DNA of 13,490 bases from an uncultured Oscillospiraceae bacterium (GTDB lineage Bacteria > Bacillota > Clostridia > Oscillospirales > Oscillospiraceae), in assembly GCA_934668605.1 (NCBI GenBank), contig CAKUNY010000049.1:1-13490 (forward strand), in the 5' to 3' direction. Below the pieces are notes generated by a model. That model was not told the origin of the DNA. It was given only the letters and a program-made list of their open reading frames with translations, and made no database searches. Below are positions 5,286 to 12,684 of this stretch, one piece after another; the first letter of the stretch is position 1; each line of letters opens with the position of its first letter. Made by a program: the position numbers and the translations under genes.

Positions 5286-6402
5286 TGCTTCGTTCCTCCA
5301 ATGGCAGTGTAAAGCTGAACAGCGCGCCGCCCAACTCGCGGTTTTCCGCCTGCATCGTGCCGCCGTGTGCCTGCACAATGCTCATGCAGACCGAAAGCCC
5401 GATGCCCATATTTCTTCGGCCGTCCGCCGTCAATTCCTCGTCGTGCGAAAGATAGCCCTTGAAAAGCTTGGGAAAAACCTCTCTCGCAATGCCCTGTCCG
5501 TTGTCCGCGACCTCAAAGCGCGCGTTCTCGCCGTCTTTTCGCAGCTGAAGCTCGACGCGCGTGGTCGTTCCGCCGTGCTGGATGGAGTTTTCCATCAGAT
5601 TGATGAGCACCTGCTCGATCAGGATCACGTCCATCGGGATCATCAGCAGCTCCTGCGGCGCGCGCACGGAAACGGCAATGTCCGGATAGTGCTTTTTTAT
5701 CTTCATGGCGGCGGCGCTCAGAACCTCCTCGCCCGCCTCCATCTCCTTTTTGATCTTCGTCTGTTCGCCCGTCATGCGTGTGACGGAAAGGAGGTTTTCA
5801 ACCACGCTCACGAGCCAGTTCGATTCGTCCCGGATGTTTTCGAGCAGCTGCTTTCTTGTCGCCTCATCGAGCTGATCGCCGGAGTCCAGAAGTGTGCTGA
5901 CGCCGCCCACGATCGAGGTAAGGGGCGTTCTGATATCGTGCGACACGGCGCGAAGAAGATTGCCCCGCATCTTCTCTTTTTCAGCCTCGGCGCGGATCTT
6001 CTCCTGCTGCTTGATCTGCGTGGTCAGCGTGCTGACAACGATGGACACGATCAGCATCACAAGAAACGTCAGCGGATACCCAGAGATCGTGAAATTCAGC
6101 TGATAATATGGAAACGTAAAGATATAGTTGATGCCGATGACGCCCACGACGGAGGACAGAAGGCCAAACAGATACCCGTCCGTGAACCGGGAGACGAGCA
6201 CGACCGTCAGCTCAAAAATGAGCGCAACATAGACGTCGCTGTCGTCGATCGTCCGCAGAAAATAGCAAATCATCGTCGCCGCTGCGAGAAGAGAAATGAA
6301 AATGCCGAAGTCGTGCCACGTAAGCACGAAGCGCAGCGGCGCCTTTTTTGGTTGATGCAGATCCGTTCCTGTTTTCGTCAAATTCCTCACCCAATTTATC
6401 AT
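5254..6402 (-). CDS. Short KdpD-like sensor histidine kinase (DUF4118)
   Basis: This 382-aa kinase corresponds to the C-terminal half of KdpD. It has four close-packed membrane segments (about 31-49, 56-71, 78-97 and 110-127; the DUF4118 four-helix module), a short coiled linker, a HisKA domain with phosphoacceptor His155 in SHDIRTPL, and a HATPase domain. The HATPase shows an N box (NLMENSIQHG, 268-277), a G1 box (DNGQGI) and a G2 box (GIGLS). The cytoplasmic KdpD and USP domains of full-length KdpD (about 900 aa) are missing, so it probably senses through the membrane module. The ATG at 6402 has no ribosome binding site and lies inside a TATGAT -10-like sequence. A later TTG (6381) follows GGTGAGG, but only 3 nt away, so the start is unsettled. 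Confidence 0.9.
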   Translation of the reverse strand: MINWVRNLTKTGTDLHQPKKAPLRFVLTWHDFGIFISLLAAATMICYFLRTIDDSDVYVALIFELTVVLVSRFTDGYLFGLLSSVVGVIGINYIFTFPYYQLNFTISGYPLTFLVMLIVSIVVSTLTTQIKQQEKIRAEAEKEKMRGNLLRAVSHDIRTPLTSIVGGVSTLLDSGDQLDEATRKQLLENIRDESNWLVSVVENLLSVTRMTGEQTKIKKEMEAGEEVLSAAAMKIKKHYPDIAVSVRAPQELLMIPMDVILIEQVLINLMENSIQHGGTTTRVELQLRKDGENARFEVADNGQGIAREVFPKLFKGYLSHDEELTADGRRNMGIGLSVCMSIVQAHGGTMQAENRELGGALFSFTLPLEERSNENSREDSGN

Positions 6403-6465
6403 ATCATGCCGCGCGCCGTTTTCGCCGTTAAGATTCCGTTAAATCCTTCGGGTACTTCCGTTAAG
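6398..6465 (-). promoter_or_regulatory. Sensor-operon promoter region with three TTAACG half-sites
   Basis: On the minus strand the half-sites are CTTAACG (6465-6459), TTTAACG (6443-6437) and CTTAACG (6432-6426). The last two are 11 bp apart and the first lies exactly 22 bp further up, so all three are in phase. A TATGAT (6403-6398) is a candidate -10; at 17 bp upstream of it is GGCGAA, not a -35 box, directly next to the last half-site. This fits autoregulation by the response regulator. Confidence 0.65.
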
Positions 6466-6488
6466 AGCAGCTGCGCGCGGCGCACAGC

Positions 6489-6517
6489 AAAAAAGGCTCG
6501 TGGGTCAGCCACAAGCC
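6489..6517 (-). terminator. Intrinsic terminator of the ABC exporter operon
   Basis: In minus-strand RNA a 9-bp stem (6517-6509 with 6503-6495, one G·U pair) closes a 5-nt loop and runs straight into six U residues (6494-6489). It lies 12 bp after the stop codon of the second exporter gene and before the sensor-operon operator sites. Confidence 0.9.
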
Positions 6518-6528
6518 CCTTTTCTATT

Positions 6529-8352
6529 CTATGCCGGTTCTCCCCCGCGCAAAAACGCCTGCATCGCCTGCTCGCGGTACTGGCGCGTGTAGAGCGCGTA
6601 ATACGCGCCCTTTCTCTCCATAAGCGCGCGGTGCGAGCCCTGCTCGATGATCTTGCCATCCTGCACGACTAAAATCACGTCCGCCCTTCGGATCGTCGAG
6701 AGCCGGTGCGCGACGATGAACGACGTTCTTCCCTGCATCACGGTTTCGATCGCCTGCTGCAATTTCTGCTCCGTGATCGTGTCAACGGAGGATGTCGCCT
6801 CGTCTAGCACGAAAATCCGCGGGTCGGCCAGAAGCGCCCGTGCAAACGACAGCAGCTGCTTTTCGCCTGTAGATAGGCTGCTGCCGCCCTCGCCGACCTG
6901 CGTGTCATACCCCTCCGGCAGACGCGCGATGATCTCGTCTGCGCACACGGCCTTGACGGCGGCTTCCATCTCCTGCATCGTCGCGTCGGGTCTTCCGTAG
7001 CGCAGATTTTCCAGCACCGTACCCGAAAACAGATGCGGCGTTTGCAGCACATAGCCAATATTCGCATGCAGCCACAGCTGGCTTCTTTCCCGCGCGTCGC
7101 GCCCGTCGATGAGCACCTGCCCGCTCGTCGGCTCATAGAACCGGCAGACGAGGTTCACAAGCGTCGATTTGCCCGCGCCTGTCTCGCCGACGATGGCGAC
7201 CCTTGTCCCCTGCGGAACCTCCAAGTTGAAGTGCTCGAGCACATTTTCCTCTCCGTCCGGATAGCGGAAGGTCACGTTGCAAAATGAAATATCCCCGTGA
7301 AGCGGCTCCCAGTTCTCTTTCTTCGGTTCGAACGCATCGCCGTATTTTTCTGTAACCTCCGGCGTGTCGCGCACGTCGGACTGCGTGTTCAGAAGCGCCG
7401 TGACGCGCTCGATGTTGACCTGCACGTTTACAAGGTTTGAAAACACCTGCACCAGCCACTGGATGGGCTCCATCATGCCCTGCGCGTAGTTCATGAACAC
7501 CGAAAGCGTACCGATAAGCATCACGCCCTGCATTGTGAGCATGCCGCCCTGCCACAAAACGATGGCCAGTGCCGCCGAGGCCGCGAACGCCGTTGTGGAC
7601 ATGAAAAGGCTCCGGAAGTGCATTTCCTTCACGCTCTCGCGCTTCATCTCTCCCGTGAGTCCCCGGAATTCCTGTTCCATCTTTTCTTCGATCACAAGCG
7701 TCTTCGTCGTCTTCGCGCCCGTGATGCCCTCGTTGAAGCCGGAGGTGATCTTCGAGTTCTGCTCGCGCACTCTGCGGTGATGGAAGACGAGCTTCTTCTG
7801 GAAATACACGCTGGAAATCGCAAGCACCGGCACGATCGCCATCACGCACAGCGCAAGTTTCCAGTTGAGCGCGAACATCATTACGATCGCCAGCACCAGA
7901 TACGCCACGTACCAGACCGCCTCCATGAGCCCCCAGGCCAGAATCGTTGCGATCTTGTCCGTGTCGGACATCACGCGCGCGTGGATGTAGCCGACGCTGT
8001 TCTGATTGAAATAGGAAAAGGACAGCGTTTGCAGATGGTTAAAGCAGACTCTCTTGAGGTCGCGCCCGATATACATTTCCGCCTTGCACGCGGCAAGCGC
8101 CGAGACGCAGTTTGTCGCCGTCTGGACGATCATGACGAGAATGTAGAGCGCGAGAAAGCCGCCGAGCCCCGCGAGCGTTTCATTCGCGATATAATGGTCG
8201 ATCGCGTACTGCTGAAACAGCGGGATCACCGCGTCCATCGCGCTCCCGATAAACCCCAGCGCCACCATGTCGACCAGAACCAGCCGCCCGTAGCCCTTGA
8301 GATACGGAAAGAGCTTCGGAATGCCGAACCAGCGAAGCTTTTCTTTTTTCAT
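6529..8352 (-). CDS. ABC exporter half-transporter with catalytic Glu and LSTGE signature
   Basis: This 607-aa protein is a type IV (B-family) ABC exporter half: a six-helix transmembrane domain (about 20-310) fused to an ATPase domain (about 350-595). Walker A is GETGAGKST (389-397), the Q loop is Gln437, and Walker B ends Asp517-Glu518 with the normal catalytic glutamate; the switch histidine is His549. The signature is LSTGE (493-497) rather than LSGGQ. It is the partner of the gene just upstream: its ATG overlaps that gene's TGA (ATGA), with GAGGAGG about 7 nt before it. As in LmrCD, BmrCD or TM287/288, it supplies the catalytic Walker motifs of the working ATP site. The substrate is unknown; drugs or lipids are typical. 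Confidence 0.93.
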   Translation of the reverse strand: MKKEKLRWFGIPKLFPYLKGYGRLVLVDMVALGFIGSAMDAVIPLFQQYAIDHYIANETLAGLGGFLALYILVMIVQTATNCVSALAACKAEMYIGRDLKRVCFNHLQTLSFSYFNQNSVGYIHARVMSDTDKIATILAWGLMEAVWYVAYLVLAIVMMFALNWKLALCVMAIVPVLAISSVYFQKKLVFHHRRVREQNSKITSGFNEGITGAKTTKTLVIEEKMEQEFRGLTGEMKRESVKEMHFRSLFMSTTAFAASAALAIVLWQGGMLTMQGVMLIGTLSVFMNYAQGMMEPIQWLVQVFSNLVNVQVNIERVTALLNTQSDVRDTPEVTEKYGDAFEPKKENWEPLHGDISFCNVTFRYPDGEENVLEHFNLEVPQGTRVAIVGETGAGKSTLVNLVCRFYEPTSGQVLIDGRDARERSQLWLHANIGYVLQTPHLFSGTVLENLRYGRPDATMQEMEAAVKAVCADEIIARLPEGYDTQVGEGGSSLSTGEKQLLSFARALLADPRIFVLDEATSSVDTITEQKLQQAIETVMQGRTSFIVAHRLSTIRRADVILVVQDGKIIEQGSHRALMERKGAYYALYTRQYREQAMQAFLRGGEPA

Positions 8353-10199
8353 GCCGGCTCCTCCTCTCCCACAGCCATCTGCACCTGATAAATCTCGCGG
8401 AACAGTCCCTCCTGCTGCAAAAGCTCCTCCGGCGTTCCGAGCTGCCTGACCCTGCCATGCTCCAGCACCAGCACCCGGTCGCAGCCGAGCAGCGTCAAAA
8501 TCCGGTGCGACACCAGGATCTGCGTCACGCCGCTGACCCGCTCGGATAAATTCTTCCGGATGCTCTCATCTGTCTCCGTGTCGACCGCGGAAAGCGAATC
8601 GTCAAAGACGATCACGGGCGTTTTCTGCGTCAGCGTCCGGGCAATCGCCACGCGCTGCTTCTGCCCGCCGGATAGGGTCACGCCGCGCTCTCCGACCATT
8701 GTATCGTAGCCCTTGGCAAACTGCCGGATATCGCCGTCGACGCATGCGGTAATTGCCGCCTCGCGAATTTCCTCCGCCGTTGCGCCGGTAATGCCGATGT
8801 TTTCTTCGATCGTCCGCGAGAACAAAAACGGCTCCTGCAAGACAACGCCGACATGCTCGCGCACCCATTTGGCAGGCATGGACGCGAGATCGACCCCGCC
8901 GACCGTAATTTTGCCCTTCGCCGGGGCGTAGAGTCTGCTAAGTAAGAGCAGCAGCGTGCTTTTTCCGGAGCCCGTCGCACCCAGAATGCCGAAGCTGGAG
9001 CCCGCCGGGATCGTAAAGCTCACGTCATGCAGAATCTCTAGGCCCGTCTCATAGGAAAACGACACGTGCTCGAACGAAATGTCCTTGTTCATCGGCGCAG
9101 GACTTGCACCGGGCGCGTCTTCTTCTGCCGGCGCGTTCAGAACCTCCGCCAGCCGGTCAACGGAAACGCCCGCCTTGCTCATCTCCGAGATCATGCGCCC
9201 GAGCCTTCTGACCGGCGTAATGAGCATCGCGTTATAAAAGGCAAACGAAATGAACTCGCCCTTTGTCATATCGCCGTTCACGCAGAGAATGCTGCCGAAG
9301 ACAACGACCAGCATCACCTGCAAGCAGCTCGTCACATCGCCAATTGCCCAGAACTGCGAGAGCGTGTAGCAGAGCCTCACCCAGAGGTTCGTATATTCCT
9401 GATTCTGCGCCTCAAAGCGCTCGCGCTCAAACGCCTCCCGGCCAAACGCGCGCACCACGCGCACGCCCGTGAGATTCTCCTGCGCGATCGTCGACAAAAC
9501 GCCCTCGGCCTCGTCGCAGTCCGTAAAGCGCTCGCGGATTTTGTTGTGAAACAGAAGCGAATATAAAATGATGATCGGGAACATGACGAGCGCGATGATG
9601 GAGAGCCGCCAGTTCATCGCGACCATGCACGCAAGAGACAGAACGATCAGAACGACGATCCGGAATACGGACACGAACTGCTCCTGAAAGAACGTTTTGA
9701 TGCGCTCGACATCCGCCGTACAGCGCTGGATGATATCGCCCGTCGCGTTTTTCATGTGCCAGCTCCACGGCAGGCGCTCGATCTGGTGATACAGCAAATC
9801 GCGGCTGGTCTTTACCATCGTCTCGCACGCGACGGAGCTATAGAGGTTCATCGCGTACCGGAACGCCGCCGACAAAAGCCCGACAGCAATCAGCATCCCT
9901 GCCAGAAGCCCCATATGCGCCCTGAAATAGCCGCTTCCTCCGAGCCCATTCCAGACGGCAAGAAGCCAGCCCGGAAGCCGCACGGGCTTATCTCCGATCA
10001 CCGAGTCGACCGTCAGCCGCAGAATCTGCGGAATGATCAGCTCCAGCGCCGTAAAGATCACGCCGGAGAGAATGCAGATCACAAAATACCGAACGCTGCC
10101 GCGCAGCATCCGGCGCAAAACGGCTCCGTTCCCGGAGCCTTCCTTCCTGTTTTTCAAATTCCGTATCTCCAATTTTCGTTCATTTTCAAATTCTTTCAC
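8349..10199 (-). CDS. ABC exporter half-transporter with degenerate ATP site (Asp for Glu)
   Basis: This 616-aa protein is the first gene of the exporter pair: transmembrane domain (about 35-345) and ATPase domain (about 373-600). Walker A is GATGSGKST (407-415), the Q loop is Gln455, the signature is a canonical LSGGQ (509-513), and the switch is His565. After Walker B the catalytic glutamate is replaced by Asp534 (VFDDSLSAVD). So this subunit gives a good signature to the working site and a poor Walker B to the other, the exact complement of its partner. The predicted start is a GTG at 10199 with only TGGGG upstream. A TTG at residue 28 with GGAG before it is an alternative, as the first 25 residues are charged and unlike the family. 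Repeat copy B lies upstream; no clear promoter was found. Confidence 0.93.
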   Translation of the reverse strand: MKEFENERKLEIRNLKNRKEGSGNGAVLRRMLRGSVRYFVICILSGVIFTALELIIPQILRLTVDSVIGDKPVRLPGWLLAVWNGLGGSGYFRAHMGLLAGMLIAVGLLSAAFRYAMNLYSSVACETMVKTSRDLLYHQIERLPWSWHMKNATGDIIQRCTADVERIKTFFQEQFVSVFRIVVLIVLSLACMVAMNWRLSIIALVMFPIIILYSLLFHNKIRERFTDCDEAEGVLSTIAQENLTGVRVVRAFGREAFERERFEAQNQEYTNLWVRLCYTLSQFWAIGDVTSCLQVMLVVVFGSILCVNGDMTKGEFISFAFYNAMLITPVRRLGRMISEMSKAGVSVDRLAEVLNAPAEEDAPGASPAPMNKDISFEHVSFSYETGLEILHDVSFTIPAGSSFGILGATGSGKSTLLLLLSRLYAPAKGKITVGGVDLASMPAKWVREHVGVVLQEPFLFSRTIEENIGITGATAEEIREAAITACVDGDIRQFAKGYDTMVGERGVTLSGGQKQRVAIARTLTQKTPVIVFDDSLSAVDTETDESIRKNLSERVSGVTQILVSHRILTLLGCDRVLVLEHGRVRQLGTPEELLQQEGLFREIYQVQMAVGEEEPA

Positions 10200-10237
10200 A
10201 CATGCCCCACGGGATTTCTGAAATTCCCCCGTCTATG

Positions 10238-10344
10238 CGTAGGGGACGATGCCCACATCGTCCCGGCAAATAAAACCGTTTTTACAGAAACCTTCGGCGA
10301 ATTCGATGGTGCCCTTTGGGTCGATGTGGGCATCGACCCCTACG
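10238..10344. repeat. MITE-like palindromic repeat, copy B
   Basis: This 107-bp element is homologous to copy A in inverted orientation. The 27-bp terminal repeats (10238-10264 and 10318-10344) each fold into a 9-bp-stem hairpin: GGGACGATG/CATCGTCCC with loop CCCA, and GGGTCGATG/CATCGACCC with loop TGGG. The core carries CTTCGGCGAATTCG (10292-10305), the exact reverse complement of the copy A core motif. A flanking GGGATTTCTGAAA (10211-10223) lies at the same 14-bp offset as its counterpart beside copy A. It sits between the HAD gene and the ABC exporter operon and fills most of the gap. Confidence 0.8.
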
Positions 10345-10368
10345 GCTTTGTTGACATTCTCCCGCAAA

Positions 10369-11031
10369 TCAGGAATTCTGTATCACATCAATCGCCTCGT
10401 CGAGCCTTGCGCACCTGGCGTAACAGAGCCCGGGAAGCTCCAGAGTCGGGTCAAACAGATCCGGCACGATGATCACCGGGAAGCCTCCGTTCGCGCCCGC
10501 GAGAAGCCCGTTGCGCGAGTCCTCAAACACGGCGCACGTTTCCGGGGATTCTTTTCCCAGCGCGCGCATGGCAAGCGTAAAAATCTCCGGGTCTGGCTTG
10601 CTTTTTTTCACCTGATCTCCGCCGACGATCGCCGCGAAAAAGTCCAGTACGCCCGCATTTTCCAGATACCCCCGCGCAATATCCGCCGCCGTCGAGGTCG
10701 CCAGCGCGCAGGGGATGTTTTCCGCCCGCAGCCATGAAAGAAGCTCCCGCAGCCCCGGCTTCACCGGAACGCCGTTTTCTCGGATATAATCATCCATCCA
10801 CGCGCGAAACCGCTTGAGGCACACCGCGCCCTCCTCCGGGCAGCCCGGAAACAGCTGCGGAAACTTCGCAATCGCCGCCTGCTGGTTGAGGCCGATGAGC
10901 TGCTTCATCTTCTCGCGCGAAAACCGGTAGCCGAGCTTCTCCCCGATATCCGTCTCAAACGCGCGGAGAAACAGCTCCTCCGTGTCGAACATCAGCCCGT
11001 CCATATCAAAAATCGCGGCGTTGAATTTCAT
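10369..11031 (-). CDS. HAD-superfamily phosphatase, beta-phosphoglucomutase-like
   Basis: This 220-aa cytoplasmic hydrolase belongs to HAD subfamily I with an alpha-helical C1 cap (about 16-85). Motif I is FDMDG with nucleophile Asp9 and general acid Asp11; motif II is the ATST stretch (111-114); motif III is Lys145 in KSKPDP; and motif IV is Glu170-Asp171 in FEDS. The family covers sugar-phosphate phosphatases and beta-phosphoglucomutases, and the motifs alone do not choose a substrate. Its ATG overlaps the stop codon of the upstream 489-aa gene (ATGA), so the two are translated together. The upstream gene has no ribosome binding problem, so this one may rely on re-initiation. Repeat copy B lies 24 bp after the stop; no T-rich terminator was seen. 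Confidence 0.92.
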   Translation of the reverse strand: MKFNAAIFDMDGLMFDTEELFLRAFETDIGEKLGYRFSREKMKQLIGLNQQAAIAKFPQLFPGCPEEGAVCLKRFRAWMDDYIRENGVPVKPGLRELLSWLRAENIPCALATSTAADIARGYLENAGVLDFFAAIVGGDQVKKSKPDPEIFTLAMRALGKESPETCAVFEDSRNGLLAGANGGFPVIIVPDLFDPTLELPGLCYARCARLDEAIDVIQNS

Positions 11032-12497
11032 AATGCTTCTTCCTTCTTTTCACCAAGTAGTAAAACTGTTTTGTCTTCCTTCCGCTTCTCGCGGAACACA
11101 AGGTTCCACGTCGCCCGCTTCTCCTTTTCCCGCCGAAGCTGCGAGCAGACGACGTCCTTTCCCATCGCAACCGCGACCGCCCCATCCGCGCCGCCGATCA
11201 CGCCGAACGCACAGCCGGAAAAATCGCCGTGAGAAATCGTGATCGACTTTCCAAAATCGCGCAGCGTCACGCTGCCATCGGGCGCTTCAGGCGCAATGGC
11301 ATAGGAAAGCTCGGTCGTGTAAACCGTTTCATCGAAAAGCGGCAGCTCCTCGGTATGCAGCGCCAGCGCCGTGAGCGTATAGGCTTCCGGCTTTCCCGGA
11401 AGCCGGAACGTGATGCTCTCGCCCGCCCGCTCGGGACTGAATTCCTGCCCCAGAACCTCGATCGGATTTTCCCAGATCGAGAGTGTGAGCGTTCGAAGCT
11501 TCGTCTCCCTCTTCCCGTCCCACGGAAAGCACAGCCGCTGCACCCGCCAGAACTCGGATTCGTCCAGATCATAGTGCATCCGGACGCGCTTGGCCTCCCG
11601 GTCGTTCCCTTCCGGATACAAAGCGTCCCAGCTCAAGCCATAGCCGTGGCTCTGCGAGAGCGTCCGGCCGTTGACCGTAAGCCTTGCGCCGATATCATCA
11701 TGAAATGGGTCTTCCGCATTCGCGCGGATGCGCTTTGCCTCATCCCAGTCGCTGCCGTCGTTTTCTCTGGAGAGGTTCCAGGCTTTCCGGAACGAAAACA
11801 CGTTCTCGACCGGCACACGCTTTATGATATCCAGCACGATCCCCTCTTTGCAGACATACGCCGCCGGAACCAGCCACTCGTCTTCCGCCCAGGAAAACGT
11901 CTTTTTTAGCGAAAGCTCCTTTCCCGGCGTTCCGTGCGCGCCCCAGAAGCCGCTCTCAAATGTGACCTTCCAGGGCTCTTCCCGCGCCTCCGGCGCAATA
12001 TCGTCGTCGTAAAATTCCTCCGGAAAGCGGAGCTTGCCATAATCAAAGCCGGACTGCACCGTGTGGATATATTTCCAGGGCTCCACCATCGGGCGCAGAT
12101 GAAACGTGAAGACGATTCTATCGAGCGACGCCATCTGCTCGTCGCTTGACGGGTGCTTCTGCTCAAACTCCTCCAGCTGCGCCGCGTTCCACTGCCACGC
12201 CTGCTCGATCGCCGCCGCGTCATGCAGCGCCAACAGCAGCCGCAGAAAATCGCGGAACGATTTGGCGACCGGATGCACGCAATTCTCCCGCCCGTTCATC
12301 GGGCTGACGGCAAACACCGTCTCCCCGAAGCCGCGCACAAAGCAGAAGTGGATCCCGTCCACCCCGCTCCGGCCAAACACCCGCGCGCCCTTCGGCGTAC
12401 AGAAATACGGCTCAAACGGCTCGTCCACCCGCATCACGCCCAGCGGCGCAAGATCGACATCCGTTTTCAAAAATTGGCGGTAGGTCAGCTTCGTCAT
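11028..12497 (-). CDS. Unrecognised 489-aa soluble protein
   Basis: I do not recognise this gene. The product has no signal peptide or membrane segment. The first 110 residues (including DGIHFCFVRGFGETVFAVSP and a following helical stretch FRDFLRLLLALHDAAAIEQAW) recall an SMI1/KNR4 (SUKH)-type fold, but this is only an impression. The rest is mixed alpha/beta, rich in Trp, Glu and aromatic residues. It has two His- and Trp-rich stretches (133-147 and about 184-190, FWGAHG) and a beta-rich C-terminal third that ends in a lysine/glutamate-rich tail. The start at 12497 has GGGAGG 8 nt upstream. It is the first gene of a two-gene operon, with an ATGA overlap to the HAD phosphatase, suggesting linked function. 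Confidence 0.75.
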   Translation of the reverse strand: MTKLTYRQFLKTDVDLAPLGVMRVDEPFEPYFCTPKGARVFGRSGVDGIHFCFVRGFGETVFAVSPMNGRENCVHPVAKSFRDFLRLLLALHDAAAIEQAWQWNAAQLEEFEQKHPSSDEQMASLDRIVFTFHLRPMVEPWKYIHTVQSGFDYGKLRFPEEFYDDDIAPEAREEPWKVTFESGFWGAHGTPGKELSLKKTFSWAEDEWLVPAAYVCKEGIVLDIIKRVPVENVFSFRKAWNLSRENDGSDWDEAKRIRANAEDPFHDDIGARLTVNGRTLSQSHGYGLSWDALYPEGNDREAKRVRMHYDLDESEFWRVQRLCFPWDGKRETKLRTLTLSIWENPIEVLGQEFSPERAGESITFRLPGKPEAYTLTALALHTEELPLFDETVYTTELSYAIAPEAPDGSVTLRDFGKSITISHGDFSGCAFGVIGGADGAVAVAMGKDVVCSQLRREKEKRATWNLVFREKRKEDKTVLLLGEKKEEAL

Positions 12498-12527
12498 GCA
12501 TCACGCCTCCCTCGGTTTCTTTCTTCC

Positions 12528-12555
12528 ATTGTACACAAAATTTCCAAAATTTCAA
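12528..12555 (-). promoter_or_regulatory. Promoter of the 489-aa gene / HAD operon
   Basis: On the minus strand there is TTGAAA (12555-12550), a 16-bp spacer and TACAAT (12533-12528). Transcription would start near 12521, about 24 nt before the start codon. It is divergent from the promoter at 12577. Confidence 0.7.
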
Positions 12556-12576
12556 CCGCCCGCGGCCAGAAGCCGG

Positions 12577-12605
12577 TTGACAAGGCCGCCGGAAGTTTCT
12601 ATAAT
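12577..12605 (+). promoter_or_regulatory. Perfect consensus sigma-A promoter
   Basis: TTGACA (12577-12582), a 17-bp spacer and TATAAT (12600-12605) match the consensus in all twelve positions and in spacing. The start would be near 12612, leaving a leader of about 73 nt before the ATC-hydrolase-like gene. No terminator-like hairpin was seen in that leader. Confidence 0.85.
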
Positions 12606-12684
12606 CCAGTTAGACTTCTTAAACCATTTCCGTCTGCATTGCACCGCAAAAACGCGCGGCAGCAGACCACAGGAGGCATGAGCC

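Noticed and set aside
4443..5312. 289-codon open frame on the plus strand opposite the response regulator
   Set aside because: It begins inside repeat copy A and is antisense to a complete response regulator; there is no ribosome binding site.
5212..6672. 486-codon open frame on the plus strand opposite the sensor kinase
   Set aside because: Antisense shadow caused by GC-rich third positions. It crosses the operator sites and the terminator, and has no family features.
10351..10356. TTGACA on the plus strand beside repeat copy B
   Set aside because: No -10 hexamer at 16-18 bp (AATTCT at 17), and it would point antisense into the HAD gene.
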